From Faecalicoccus pleomorphus DSM 20574 (GTDB lineage: Bacteria > Bacillota_I > Bacilli_A > Erysipelotrichales > Erysipelotrichaceae): 62,737 bases of DNA. This document shows, in pieces, positions 1 to 8,105 of the stretch. The notes beneath the pieces were generated by a model. That model did no database searches, was not told the origin of the DNA, and saw only the letters and a program-made list of their open reading frames with translations. The DNA lies in NCBI RefSeq assembly GCF_000420345.1, contig NZ_ATUT01000013.1:1-62737 (forward strand), read 5' to 3'. Numbering within the stretch: position 1 is the first letter of the stretch; every line of letters starts with the position of its first letter. A program made the position numbers and the translations under genes.

Positions 1-249
1 GGTATTTGTTGTATCACTGAATATTTTCCCGCAATCTCTGCAAAGATACTTTTGCCTGTGCTTTTTGTTAAATCCATTTTTCACAAAATGAAAAGATCCA
101 CAGTGCGGACAACGGGATACAGTAGATTCAATATTTTCTGAATTTGTTGTATCCAGAGTTATTTTGTCGCTTGTCAGTTTATAAATGAAGGCTTGAATGA
201 ATTCGAGTTCTACTGGTTTTAGATGGTTCAAGAATGTTTCATTAATCAT
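1..249 (-). CDS. Zinc-ribbon transposase, N-terminal part, cut by window edge
   Basis: This is the first 83 codons of a protein that continues past the left edge. Residues about 50-77 form a four-cysteine zinc ribbon: a CPHCG motif, then VKNGF, then a CRDCGK motif. This arrangement is known from the N-termini of IS1-, IS1595- and related transposases, where it contacts the element ends. The catalytic domain lies outside the window, so the IS family cannot be fixed. A GGAGA ribosome site lies seven bases upstream of the ATG at 249. The gene points out of the window, as does a related gene at the right end. Confidence 0.7.
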   Translation of the reverse strand, partial: MINETFLNHLKPVELEFIQAFIYKLTSDKITLDTTNSENIESTVSRCPHCGSFHFVKNGFNKKHRQKYLCRDCGKIFSDTTNT

Positions 250-315
250 AGGGAATCTCCTTTACATGTCAAAGAATATCCCTGAATCTGACGCTATTCA
301 TGTTAGGTCATCAAC
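1..315 (-). mobile_element. 5' end of an insertion sequence (rest outside window)
   Basis: The element upstream of the transposase ATG appears to end near 310-315 (minus strand GTTGAT). From there inward, the minus strand reads similarly to the region upstream of the right-end transposase at 62427-62460: GTTGAT, then ACATGAATAGCGTC here against ACATAAATAGTGTC there. The shared segment is probably the element end. The exact terminus and any target duplication cannot be defined from one end. Confidence 0.45.
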
Positions 316-318
316 TTT

Positions 319-348
319 TTAGTTGAATTTAGCGAATTTTTTCGACAT
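319..348 (-). pseudogene. Possible 5' stub of a gene interrupted by the left IS
   Basis: A strong ribosome site (GAGGAGG, 356-362) precedes an ATG at 348, but the frame closes after nine codons (MSKKFAKFN), just where IS-like sequence begins. The acyltransferase stub at the right end shows the same arrangement of a gene start running into an IS in the same orientation. An alternative is a short leader peptide. A small hairpin (TCAACT, four-base loop, AGTTGA) covers 311-326. Confidence 0.3.
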
Positions 349-404
349 AGACTAACCTCCTCATCATAGTGTCTTTTCGAATTATTTATATATGAAATCG
401 AGAT

Positions 405-609
405 TACTCCCCCTCGATTATGGGATTATTAAACAAAAATAAGTTGTATTTCAGTTATATTTTCGCTTAATAGTAAAAAACCGTCATATTTTATGAGTAA
501 AATATAACGAATTACACTTATATTTATAGGGTCTTTTTTAACGTGGCACAAGCTATGGCAACGAATGTGCCATCGTTTACACATATTTTAACATAATCTA
601 GGGGGAGTA
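405..609. mobile_element. MITE-like element, 205 bp with 17-bp terminal inverted repeats
   Basis: TACTCCCCCTCGATTAT (405-421) is repeated inverted as ATAATCTAGGGGGAGTA (593-609), 16 of 17 matching, and one further pair extends the arms inward. The interior has no gene but holds two further hairpins: ATATTTTA/TAAAATAT near 490-510 and TGGCACA/TGTGCCA (544-550, 566-572). The outermost bases are TA on both sides, which would fit a TA target duplication as in IS630/Tc1-type elements. That family link is inference. An alternative is a long structured leader. Confidence 0.5.
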
Positions 610-650
610 CAATTCTTTTTTATATTTTTAGAAAGATCAATCAAATAAAA

Positions 651-681
651 AGAGCGCATATCAATATGATAAATACGCTCT
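651..681 (-). terminator. Terminator after fhs
   Basis: On the minus strand AGAGCG (681-676) pairs with CGCTCT (656-651) across an AT-rich loop and runs into a T-tract. It closes the purD-fhs unit. Confidence 0.75.
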
Positions 682-704
682 AAATCCATTCTCTTGACTA
701 CTTT

Positions 705-2375
705 TTAGAAAAGACCTGTAATCTTTCCGTTTTCATCAATATCCATATCCAAGGCACTTGGATGTTTCGGAAGTCCTGGCATAGTCAATACTTTACCGGT
801 CAAGGCAACGATAAAGCCGGCACCTAAACTTGGTCTAAGTTCTCTAACGGTAATCTTAAATCCAGTTGGTCTTCCCATCACAGATCCATTATCGCTTAAA
901 GACATCTGTGTTTTAGCCATACAGATTGGTAATTTATCCCATCCGTTTTTATTAAAGGTTTCGATCTGTGCTTTGGCTTCCTCGGTAAATTCTACCCCAT
1001 CAGCACCATATACCTTTTGGGCAATGGTTGTGATCTTTTCTTCAATGCTTTTGTTGACATCGTATAGCGGTGCATAAGTATTTTCTTTTTCACAAAGTTC
1101 AACGACTTTGTTAGCTAAGTCAATGGCACCTTTTCCCCCATTGGCCCAAACAGTAGATAGAGACATCGGATGTCCGTTTTCCTTACACCAGTTTTCTAAT
1201 GCTTCAATTTCTTTGTCCGTATCGGAAACAAATTGATTGATGGCAACCACATAAGGAAGACCAAACTGCTGGATCGTATCGATATGCTTGGCAAGGTTTT
1301 GACATCCATCCAATAATGCCTGCACATTTTCTTCTTTTAAGTCTTCATAGGCAACGCCGCCATGCTGTTTAAGGGCACGTACCGTAGCTACAATGACTAC
1401 AGCATTTGGATGTAAATCGGCTAATCGACACTTGATATCCAAGAATTTTTCAGCACCCAGATCGGCTCCGAAACCTGCTTCGGTTACAGTATAATCGGCC
1501 AGTCGTAAACAAGCTTTCGTGGCGATCACGGAGTTACATCCATGCGCAATATTGGCAAATGGACCACCATGGATCAATACCGGATTGTGCTCTAAAGTCT
1601 GTACGATATTGGGAAGAATCGCATCTTTCATAACCATGGCCATGGCGCCTTCGCATTTTAAATCTTTGATATATACCGGTTTATCTTCATACGTATAGGC
1701 AACCAACATCTCACCAAAGCGTTTCTTTAGATCCATTAAATCACTAGCCAAGCACAAAGCCGCCATAACTTCACTGGCAACTGTAATGTTGAAACCATCT
1801 TTACGCTCTACTCCATTGGCTTTGGATCCCTGACCAATCGTGATATCACGAAGGGTACGATCATTCATATCTAGACAGCGTTTAAAGGTGATCTTTTCCG
1901 GATCGATGTTCAATTCATTTCCCTGATGGATATGATTATCAATCATGGCACAAACTAAGTTATTGGCGGTTGTGATCGCGTGCATATCGCCTGTAAAATG
2001 AAGGTTGATATCTTCCATAGGAACGACCTGGGCATAGCCGCCACCGGCAGCACCACCTTTCAAACCGAATACAGGTCCAAGACTTGGCTCACGCAAAGCC
2101 ATCATCGACTTCTTACCAATCTGATTTAAGGCATCCCCTAAACCAACGGTTGTCGTACTTTTTCCTTCTCCGGCTTTTGTAGGGTTGATTGCTGTCACCA
2201 ACACCAGTTTACCCATTTCTTTATTTTCTAGTTCTTTAATGAAATCAAAGGATAATTTAGCCTTATATTTACCATAATGCTCCAGACAATCGGATGGAAT
2301 ACCGATTTTAGCTGCGACTTTTTCAATCGGTTCTAAGACACATTCCTGTGCAATCTCTAAATCTGACTTACTCAT
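705..2375 (-). CDS. fhs: Formate-tetrahydrofolate ligase
   Basis: Joins formate to tetrahydrofolate with ATP, giving 10-formyl-THF for purine and one-carbon metabolism in the cytoplasm. The 556-residue length is normal for the family. The N-terminal P-loop [10 protein letters not shown] lies near residues 66-75, followed by the conserved [10 protein letters not shown] and [11 protein letters not shown] stretches, and LRPSLGAGF sits near the C-terminus. Its start overlaps the purD stop by eight bases, so the two genes are probably co-translated. The pairing makes sense: formate, likely abundant in a fermenter carrying glycyl-radical enzymes, feeds purine synthesis. No purN or purH lies nearby. 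Confidence 0.97.
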   Translation of the reverse strand: MSKSDLEIAQECVLEPIEKVAAKIGIPSDCLEHYGKYKAKLSFDFIKELENKEMGKLVLVTAINPTKAGEGKSTTTVGLGDALNQIGKKSMMALREPSLGPVFGLKGGAAGGGYAQVVPMEDINLHFTGDMHAITTANNLVCAMIDNHIHQGNELNIDPEKITFKRCLDMNDRTLRDITIGQGSKANGVERKDGFNITVASEVMAALCLASDLMDLKKRFGEMLVAYTYEDKPVYIKDLKCEGAMAMVMKDAILPNIVQTLEHNPVLIHGGPFANIAHGCNSVIATKACLRLADYTVTEAGFGADLGAEKFLDIKCRLADLHPNAVVIVATVRALKQHGGVAYEDLKEENVQALLDGCQNLAKHIDTIQQFGLPYVVAINQFVSDTDKEIEALENWCKENGHPMSLSTVWANGGKGAIDLANKVVELCEKENTYAPLYDVNKSIEEKITTIAQKVYGADGVEFTEEAKAQIETFNKNGWDKLPICMAKTQMSLSDNGSVMGRPTGFKITVRELRPSLGAGFIVALTGKVLTMPGLPKHPSALDMDIDENGKITGLF

Positions 2376-3609
2376 GTTCCATATCCTTCTTTCCTATATC
2401 ATGACGATAAAACAAATCACTGCATTGAATCTTTTCTACTTCTTTATATGTATGTTCATAAGCTTTTTCCAGTGTATCTTCCAAGGTGGTAATCATCAAT
2501 ACACGTCCACCATCTGTTACCAGGTGACCATCCACTTCTTTGGTTCCCATATGATAAACCAGGGCATCTACCGCATCCAGATTTTCAATGACGGCACCCT
2601 TTGTCGAACTTGCCGGATAGTTTGTACTGGCCAAAACCACACCATGGCTGACTTTATCGGTCCACTTCAATTCTACCTTTTTTCCATCCATGACATCCAG
2701 AATAGCTTGTACAAAATCACTTTCCAGTCGAGGTAGAATGACTTCGGCTTCCGGATCTCCAAAACGAGCATTGAATTCGATGACTTTGACGCCATCCTTT
2801 GTCAACATCAAACCGCCATACAAGAAACCGGTAAATGAAACATCTTCCTGCATCATGGCCTTAGCCATAGGGATCATAACAGTATTCATCGTATGTTCAA
2901 TGATTTCCGGTGTGATCTTTTTAACCGGACTATACGATCCCATACCACCGGTATTGGGCCCTGTATCACCATCACCCACACACTTATGATCCTGGGCAAT
3001 CTGTAAAGGTACAACTACATCATTATGCACCAAGCAGATCAAAGAGAATTCAAAGCCAACTAAGCATTCTTCCACAACAACTTTATTGCCCGGAATGTCA
3101 AACGCAATCTTTAAAGCTTCCAATGCCTGTTCTAATGTATAGGCAACCGTTACACCTTTTCCAGCCTTTAATCCATTTTCCTTAATAACAATAGGCGCTC
3201 CCTTTTCTTTTACATAGGCAACTGCCTTTTCATAATCATCAAAGGTTTCATAAGCCGCCGTAGGAATGTTGTATTTAGCCATGATCTTTTTCGCAAAGTC
3301 CTTACTGGATTCTACCTGGGTTGCCGCTTTTGTCGGACCAAAGATCTTCAATCCTTCTTTTTGAAACGCATCCACAACACCCAAAGACAAAGTTGCCTCC
3401 GGTCCAACAATCGTTAAATCAATTTCTTTTTCTTTGGCAAATGCCACTAATCCATCCACATCACTATCCGAAATATTCACACATGTACCGATCTTTGCCA
3501 TGCCCGGATTCCCCGGTGCCATATACAATTGCGTACAAAGCTTGCTTTTAGAACATGCCAAAGCCAAAGCATGTTCTCTTCCACCTTTTCCAATCACTAG
3601 AATTTTCAT
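2368..3609 (-). CDS. purD: Phosphoribosylamine-glycine ligase
   Basis: Second step of purine biosynthesis: phosphoribosylamine + glycine + ATP to GAR. The 413 residues show the family features in order: N-terminal [23 protein letters not shown], the ATP-grasp core with [13 protein letters not shown], the signature-like [10 protein letters not shown], and [10 protein letters not shown] with the metal-binding E/N residues. A GGAGA ribosome site precedes the ATG. It is the first gene of a two-gene unit with fhs and stands apart from any larger pur cluster within this window. Confidence 0.97.
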   Translation of the reverse strand: MKILVIGKGGREHALALACSKSKLCTQLYMAPGNPGMAKIGTCVNISDSDVDGLVAFAKEKEIDLTIVGPEATLSLGVVDAFQKEGLKIFGPTKAATQVESSKDFAKKIMAKYNIPTAAYETFDDYEKAVAYVKEKGAPIVIKENGLKAGKGVTVAYTLEQALEALKIAFDIPGNKVVVEECLVGFEFSLICLVHNDVVVPLQIAQDHKCVGDGDTGPNTGGMGSYSPVKKITPEIIEHTMNTVMIPMAKAMMQEDVSFTGFLYGGLMLTKDGVKVIEFNARFGDPEAEVILPRLESDFVQAILDVMDGKKVELKWTDKVSHGVVLASTNYPASSTKGAVIENLDAVDALVYHMGTKEVDGHLVTDGGRVLMITTLEDTLEKAYEHTYKEVEKIQCSDLFYRHDIGKKDMEHE

Positions 3610-3748
3610 GAACCTGTTCTCCTTTTCATCCTTTACATTCTAACATGAATCATTGTGCTCTAACTATCTTTTCTTTTGATGTCTTTAACGTATAAAGGGC
3701 TATGAAACTTAAAATTCAAACTTTTTTGAAGAAAATTTGAAAAAACGC

Positions 3749-3774
3749 AAAAAAAGGATGTGCATACCACACCC
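3749..3774 (-). terminator. Terminator after the PTS IIC gene
   Basis: The minus strand reads GGGTGTG, a short loop, then CACATCC followed by seven Ts. The stem contains one G-T pair. It separates the PTS gene from purD. Confidence 0.7.
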
Positions 3775-3783
3775 CACACTGAT

Positions 3784-4587
3784 CTATCGATCCAGCAAAT
3801 CACTGATTGATGCATCTATATCAAAACTTGTTCCTTGATCTGTCCCTTTTTTCAAAGCCATATAAATCAACATCATCGCAGCACCAATGATACAAACACC
3901 AATTAAAGAAAGCGATGATATACCTGCCAAAATAAATCCCAGGGCAAAGAAAACCCAAGTTTCTTTGGAAGCCAATACATTAATGACGATCGCAAAGCCT
4001 AAAGCCGGAATCAATCCTTTGGCAACGCTCAATCCTCTTAATACAACAACCGGACAGCTACCAATCAAAGAAATGATCCAATCATTTGGAAGCAACACCA
4101 GCAACAAAGCCGGAAGCATTACACGCATTCCCTGCATACTTATACCTAATAGCTGTTGTCTTTCCATTACTTTAAAATCTGCCTGCAATGCCGCCTGATC
4201 CATCTTTTGTACCAGTTGGATCGCTTTTGTCCTGCAAAACTTTGTCAAAAACAAACCAATCACCGATAAAGGAATAGCGATCGCTATCGATACAGAAATC
4301 ACAAAATCTACAGGAAGATTTCCCTGTAATCCATGAACCATCAAAATCGAGGAGGCAATAGAAGCTAACGCTACATCCGGTGCAACAGCCGCACCAACAT
4401 TAGCCCATCCTAAAGCCATCATTTGAAGATATCCACCTAAAAGTACACCTTCTGTCAAATAGCCAGACACTAAACCAACTAAGGTACAGGCCACTAACGG
4501 TTGATGAAACTGAAACTCATCCAAAACACCTTCTACACCGGCCAAAAAAGCAACAATCAATATAAGCAGGCAAGTTACTAAAGACAT
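3784..4587 (-). CDS. PTS mannose/sorbose-family EIIC-like membrane protein, orphan
   Basis: A hydrophobic protein of 267 residues with about seven membrane segments. It resembles ManY/SorC-type IIC subunits, with a conserved early region around GVLDEFQFHQPLVACTLVGL and GGYLQMMALGWANVGAAVAPD. IIC forms the sugar channel with IID, fed by IIA/IIB. No IIA, IIB or IID lies next to it, which is unusual because IIC and IID normally sit together. The start at 4587 (MSLVTC) is preferred over the ATG at 4602 because GGGAGTG lies at the right distance upstream. Substrate unknown. Confidence 0.8.
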   Translation of the reverse strand: MSLVTCLLILIVAFLAGVEGVLDEFQFHQPLVACTLVGLVSGYLTEGVLLGGYLQMMALGWANVGAAVAPDVALASIASSILMVHGLQGNLPVDFVISVSIAIAIPLSVIGLFLTKFCRTKAIQLVQKMDQAALQADFKVMERQQLLGISMQGMRVMLPALLLVLLPNDWIISLIGSCPVVVLRGLSVAKGLIPALGFAIVINVLASKETWVFFALGFILAGISSLSLIGVCIIGAAMMLIYMALKKGTDQGTSFDIDASISDLLDR

Positions 4588-4674
4588 GAAAAGCACTCCC
4601 ATCTTCTAATTAAGTTAACTATACAACAATTCTTCCATTTTTAAAATTCTTCCTGAAAAAGAATCAAATTTTAT

Positions 4675-4732
4675 AAAAAAACTGCAGAATTACAGATTTT
4701 ATATATATTTTTCTGCTTTCTTGCAGTTTTTT
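4675..4732. terminator. Terminator between fic and the PTS gene
   Basis: AAAAAACTGCA (from about 4676) is repeated inverted as TGCAGTTTTTT (to 4732). Read on the minus strand, the second arm ends in a T-tract, giving a terminator for the fic transcript. The loop is long and AT-rich. Confidence 0.5.
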
Positions 4733-4780
4733 ATAGGTTTTTTGTAAAACAAGACTATGTTTAAATAATGCTTATCTTAT

Positions 4781-5935
4781 TTATCTTTTCACCCTGTACT
4801 TATTCTTTGTTGTATAAGAAATTGCCGTCAACAAACCCAAACCCTTAAATTTTAAGACAAAACTTCGAATCGTCGCATAGGCTGCATCTCCATAAGCCTT
4901 TTCTAATTCTTTCGTTGAGAATTCTTCCGTACCAAAATACGTTAAGACAAATTTCCATAACTTATCTTCTTTGTTTGTGATCTTCTTTTGATTGAGTGCT
5001 AATCGATATACAGACAATGTATCCTCCTGTAATGGCTGTTCCATGTTGTTATAAACATTATTTATAAAATACAACAAAAATGGTGTGACATCTATTGTAT
5101 GCGTATAGCGATAATTGTCTTCAATGGTTTGACAGGCATCATAATATTGTTTTCTTGTCTTTTCAATAAGGCTGGAAAAAGGAACAAACAATACTGATTG
5201 ATAGCCTCTTTGTACCAAAAACCAAAGATGTACTAATCTGGCCATCCTACCATTTCCATCAAACCATGGATGAACATAAGCGATATAAAAATGAATAATA
5301 CAAGCTTTCATCAGATCTTGTATATCATCTTTTTGATTTATATATTTAACCAATGACTTCATATACGAAGGAACTTGCTTGTAACTAATTCCGGTATGTT
5401 CTACTTTTGTTCCTACTACATAAACCGAATCATGATGATATAAATTGCCTTCCTTTAACTGATTTTCTTCATCGAGATATTTACCAATTGCCATCTTATA
5501 CAACTTATATATATTCTCTTCTGTGATCTTATTACCTGGATCTGAGATAAATTCCATTCCTTTTTTAAGGCCTTCAATTCTTTTTTCTTCTTCATTCTTA
5601 GATACCTGCCCTGATAAAATAGAGCGTACACTATCTCTGGAAAAATCAATATTTTCGATAGCGGAAGTCGCAATAATCTCTGTTTCCAAAGACTTTGCAC
5701 TATATAAACCACTTTGATTTTGAAACAATGTTCTAAGTGTAGATGTTTGAATCTTTAAAGGCTCTTCCAAAAACACCATAAAATTTCCCTGTGCATCTTC
5801 TAAAGGGAGCTTCTTATAAAATATAGAAAGCGTATCTAAATATTCCTGAAATGTATCTGGATATTTATTACTCATCTTTCTATAATCCATAAATTTTTTA
5901 TCGTGAAGAATCTCTAAGAATTTGGTAATTTCCAT
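4781..5935 (-). CDS. Fic-domain protein (likely AMP transferase) with N-terminal inhibitory motif
   Basis: Fic enzymes usually transfer AMP from ATP to hydroxyl side chains of target proteins. The catalytic motif HPWFDGNGRMAR (near residues 220-232) fits the HxFx(D/E)GNGRxxR consensus with Trp in place of Phe. TSAIEN near residues 89-94 fits the (S/T)xxxE(G/N) inhibitory helix, so this is a self-inhibited class II Fic protein. The C-terminal ~100 residues look like a winged-helix domain, so DNA binding is possible. I place the start at 5935 (MEITKF), because GGAGGT sits just upstream; an upstream in-frame TTG lies inside a palindrome. Stand-alone gene; no antitoxin partner is visible, consistent with an intramolecular inhibitor. 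Confidence 0.9.
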   Translation of the reverse strand: MEITKFLEILHDKKFMDYRKMSNKYPDTFQEYLDTLSIFYKKLPLEDAQGNFMVFLEEPLKIQTSTLRTLFQNQSGLYSAKSLETEIIATSAIENIDFSRDSVRSILSGQVSKNEEEKRIEGLKKGMEFISDPGNKITEENIYKLYKMAIGKYLDEENQLKEGNLYHHDSVYVVGTKVEHTGISYKQVPSYMKSLVKYINQKDDIQDLMKACIIHFYIAYVHPWFDGNGRMARLVHLWFLVQRGYQSVLFVPFSSLIEKTRKQYYDACQTIEDNYRYTHTIDVTPFLLYFINNVYNNMEQPLQEDTLSVYRLALNQKKITNKEDKLWKFVLTYFGTEEFSTKELEKAYGDAAYATIRSFVLKFKGLGLLTAISYTTKNKYRVKR

Positions 5936-5944
5936 ATAACCTCC

Positions 5945-5970
5945 GATACTAATTGATATCAATTAGTATC
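5945..5970. promoter_or_regulatory. Perfect 26-bp palindrome at the fic start
   Basis: GATACTAATTGAT is followed immediately by its exact reverse complement, a perfect 26-bp palindrome abutting the fic ribosome site. An AT-rich sequence with -10-like hexamers lies just upstream, so a bound dimer would block fic transcription. Autoregulation by the C-terminal winged helix of the Fic protein is the simplest guess. Confidence 0.6.
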
Positions 5971-6012
5971 AGTTTATCATTGTATTTTTATTTCATTCAA
6001 GTTTTATACCAT

Positions 6013-6042
6013 AAAAAAAGCCACTCTTTTTAAAAGAGCAGC
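6013..6042 (-). terminator. Terminator after rbr
   Basis: On the minus strand a ten-pair stem (GCTGCTCTTT with AAAGAGTGGC, including two G-T pairs) is followed by seven Ts. It ends the perR-rbr transcript. Confidence 0.75.
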
Positions 6043-6067
6043 TCTTCCAATTAAAACAATAAATCTA

Positions 6068-6601
6068 TTAATAATTTTTCGCAATTCTACGGAATACAGA
6101 CTGAGGATATCCACATACCGGACAAGCTTTAGGAGCATTAGCACCTGTATATTGGAAACCACAAATTCCACAAATCCAAGTGTCGCTTTCTTCTCCAGAG
6201 AACACTTTTCCTTCTTCTACATTGGACAATAATTTCAAGTAACGTTCTTCATGTTGTTTTTCAATTTCAGCTACTTTGTCCATCTGGAAAGCAATCTTTG
6301 TGAATCCTTCTTCACGAGCTGTATCCGCGAATTCTTTATACATTGTTGTCCATTCATAGTTTTCACCAGCAGCGGCTGCTTTTAAGTTATCATCTGTGCT
6401 GCCAATTCCGCCTAAAGCTTCAAACCACAAACGAGCATGTTCTTGTTCGTTACGAGCTGTTTCTTCAAAGATTTCCGCAATCTGATTCATACCTTCTTTG
6501 CGAGCTACGTTGGCGAAATACGTGTATTTGTTACGAGCCTGGCTTTCTCCGGCAAATGCAGTCTGCAAATTCTTTTCTGTTTTAGATCCTTTTAATTCCA
6601 T
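6068..6601 (-). CDS. rbr: Rubrerythrin
   Basis: Peroxide-reducing non-haem iron protein of anaerobes. The 177 residues begin with a ferritin-like four-helix domain carrying the di-iron ligands ([27 protein letters not shown]). They end with a rubredoxin domain with two CxxC pairs (CGICG and CPVCG). The start at 6601 ([11 protein letters not shown]) matches the family N-terminus; the frame stays open further upstream but only through perR. The gene begins four bases after the perR stop, so both share one mRNA and rbr should respond to the PerR-type box at 7015. Confidence 0.96.
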   Translation of the reverse strand: MELKGSKTEKNLQTAFAGESQARNKYTYFANVARKEGMNQIAEIFEETARNEQEHARLWFEALGGIGSTDDNLKAAAAGENYEWTTMYKEFADTAREEGFTKIAFQMDKVAEIEKQHEERYLKLLSNVEEGKVFSGEESDTWICGICGFQYTGANAPKACPVCGYPQSVFRRIAKNY

Positions 6602-6605
6602 TTTC

Positions 6606-7001
6606 CTATACCTTACCTTTCTTTTGAAGACAATCTGCACATGTTCCATACAACACAAGAGAATGTGATTCAATAGGAATATGCAATTGATGTTCCGCTT
6701 TACGTTCGATGGAACGATCATACGGCATATCCAAGTCAAATATCTTTTGACAAGTTGTGCAAATCAGATGATCATGTGGGCGACACGTCTTATCAAAAAC
6801 TTGTTTTCCACTTTCCAACATCAAGCTGGCAATCCGATTTTCATCCTGTAAGATCTTCAGATTTCTATATACCGTCGCAACAGAAACCTCACGATTTTCT
6901 GCCTTTAGACCCTCATAGATTTCTTCTACGCTCATATGACGATCAGGGTGTGACTGTATATAATCATAGATCCATTCTCTTTGCCTCGAAACCTTGTACA
7001 T
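6606..7001 (-). CDS. perR: Fur-family peroxide regulator (PerR type)
   Basis: A Fur-family repressor of 131 residues. The N-terminal winged helix includes [13 protein letters not shown]; the metal region has PHDHLIC. Two CxxC pairs (CTTC, CADC) make the structural zinc site. Placing it in the PerR branch rests on its neighbour rubrerythrin and on the box upstream, since the regulatory His/Asp residues cannot be aligned by eye. A GGAGA ribosome site supports the ATG at 7001. Confidence 0.88.
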   Translation of the reverse strand: MYKVSRQREWIYDYIQSHPDRHMSVEEIYEGLKAENREVSVATVYRNLKILQDENRIASLMLESGKQVFDKTCRPHDHLICTTCQKIFDLDMPYDRSIERKAEHQLHIPIESHSLVLYGTCADCLQKKGKV

Positions 7002-7014
7002 CTTATCTCCTTTT

Positions 7015-7031
7015 CTAAGAACTATTCTTAG
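7015..7031. promoter_or_regulatory. PerR-type operator
   Basis: CTAAGAA, three bases, TTCTTAG: a 17-bp inverted repeat 13 bases upstream of the perR ATG. It matches the general form of Fur/PerR boxes (TTATAAT-N-ATTATAA), which points to autoregulation of perR-rbr. Confidence 0.7.
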
Positions 7032-7576
7032 TTTAAACCCTTATTTATAGAAAAACAAGCATTATTAGTGAGATATAGCTAACACAACAAAAAGCCTTTT
7101 TAGTCCTCTACATGGTACACCATTTTTAGAACAAACATCTCTTTCCATACGATAAGCATCATCGATAAATGATTCTGTTCTATATTAAGTAAAATCTTAT
7201 ACTTCTTATTGCATTTTCATACAATCATACATATAATGAAGATAAATAACCCCCCTTAAAATAATGAAAAAAAACACTTTATCATGGCTTATTAATTGAC
7301 AAACAATCATTATATATTGCTTCTGAATAGCTTTGGACGAGGTGGTTATCATGTATAGCTTACAAATCAAGAAAAATGAATATTAAACTTGTAAACATCC
7401 ACGAAAATTTGTTGATGATTCTATTGCTTATCCGCATACAATGAACGATGTGACAAATTGAGTCCACCTGGGTAAGCTTATGCCCCTATATCTTATTCTT
7501 TAGTACATTTTCAAAGCAAAGAATACAGAGAAGATAGGAACTTGCCAAATAATCGATGCAAAATGAGGTAAAGAAC
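7032..7576. other. Gene-poor stretch, 545 bp
   Basis: No convincing gene is seen. A short frame at 7351-7386 (GTGG-type ribosome site, MYSLQIKKNEY then stop) would continue through two stops toward 7500, which suggests decay or a leader peptide. The minus strand at 7080-7190 has a ~40-codon open stretch without a start. ATGGT/ACCAT arms with a two-base centre lie near 7112. None of these is assigned. Confidence 0.4.
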
Positions 7577-7933
7577 ATGAAAAAAGAATTTCAATCCGTT
7601 GTATTTGATGATGAGAATAAAAAATTATCCATTCTTATCGGAACTTGTGGAGATGTTGCTTATTCCGATATTGAAAAAGCTTCTATAGCCAATGAAGATG
7701 CCAAATTTAAGGGTAAATCCGCTCCGTTTGCACATCAAGTATTAGGGGGCGTTACATTTATGAGTATTGCGGCAGAACCCAGTCTGTATGTAGGCATCAA
7801 ATTAACATTAAAAGATCATTCTGTACGTGCTATCTATATTTCTGATATCAAAACGCAATTTAATACATCCATTTATCAAAAAGATAAAGAAGAAGCCGAC
7901 AAGATCTTACAGCTAATCCAGAGTAGAATCTAA
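7577..7933 (+). CDS. Small hypothetical protein, possibly PH-like
   Basis: A soluble protein of 118 residues with no signal peptide or membrane segment. Alternating short beta-type stretches (SVVFDDENKKLSILIG, SLYVGIKLTLKD, VRAIYISD) and a C-terminal helix (KEEADKILQLIQSRI) resemble the layout of bacterial PH-like domains, but I do not recognise the family with certainty. The start at 7577 (MKKEFQ) is chosen for the GAGGT site eight bases upstream. It is one of few plus-strand genes in this arm and has its own terminator. Confidence 0.65.
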   Translation: MKKEFQSVVFDDENKKLSILIGTCGDVAYSDIEKASIANEDAKFKGKSAPFAHQVLGGVTFMSIAAEPSLYVGIKLTLKDHSVRAIYISDIKTQFNTSIYQKDKEEADKILQLIQSRI

Positions 7934-7977
7934 TCTGACATTACCGGGTGTGGACATTGTCTCAGCCCTGTAATATA

Positions 7978-8027
7978 AAGAGCCAAAACTATTGCGCCAT
8001 CGAACACGTAGTTTTTGCTCTTTTTTA
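7978..8027 (+). terminator. Terminator after the 7577 gene
   Basis: AGAGC and AAAACTA near 7980 pair with TAGTTTTTGCTCT ahead of a T6 tract. The stem is long, with a loop of about 20 bases. Confidence 0.7.
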
Positions 8028-8041
8028 GTGGAGCAACCAAA

Positions 8042-8067
8042 AAGCAGGAGTTTAAAATCTCCTGCTT
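8042..8067 (-). terminator. Terminator of the pilus operon
   Basis: AAGCAGGAG and CTCCTGCTT pair around an AT loop; on the minus strand the stem is followed by TTTTT. It faces the terminator of the plus-strand gene. Confidence 0.8.
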
Positions 8068-8105
8068 CTCGCTCAATGCGTTTTTAAAATTACATTCCTT
8101 TGAAT

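Noticed and set aside
544-572. TGGCACA/TGTGCCA hairpin as a terminator or riboswitch
   Set aside because: No T-tract follows on either strand and no riboswitch core was recognised; it is treated as internal structure of the MITE-like element.
4781-5935. Fic/Phd-type toxin-antitoxin pair
   Set aside because: No small antitoxin gene is adjacent; the inhibitory motif is inside the Fic protein.
5936-5962. Upstream TTG start for the Fic protein
   Set aside because: It lies inside the 26-bp palindrome without a ribosome site, while the ATG at 5935 has GGAGGT at the right distance.
6602-6739. N-terminal extension of rubrerythrin
   Set aside because: The open frame only runs antiparallel in phase through perR; the family N-terminus MELKGSKTE starts at 6601.
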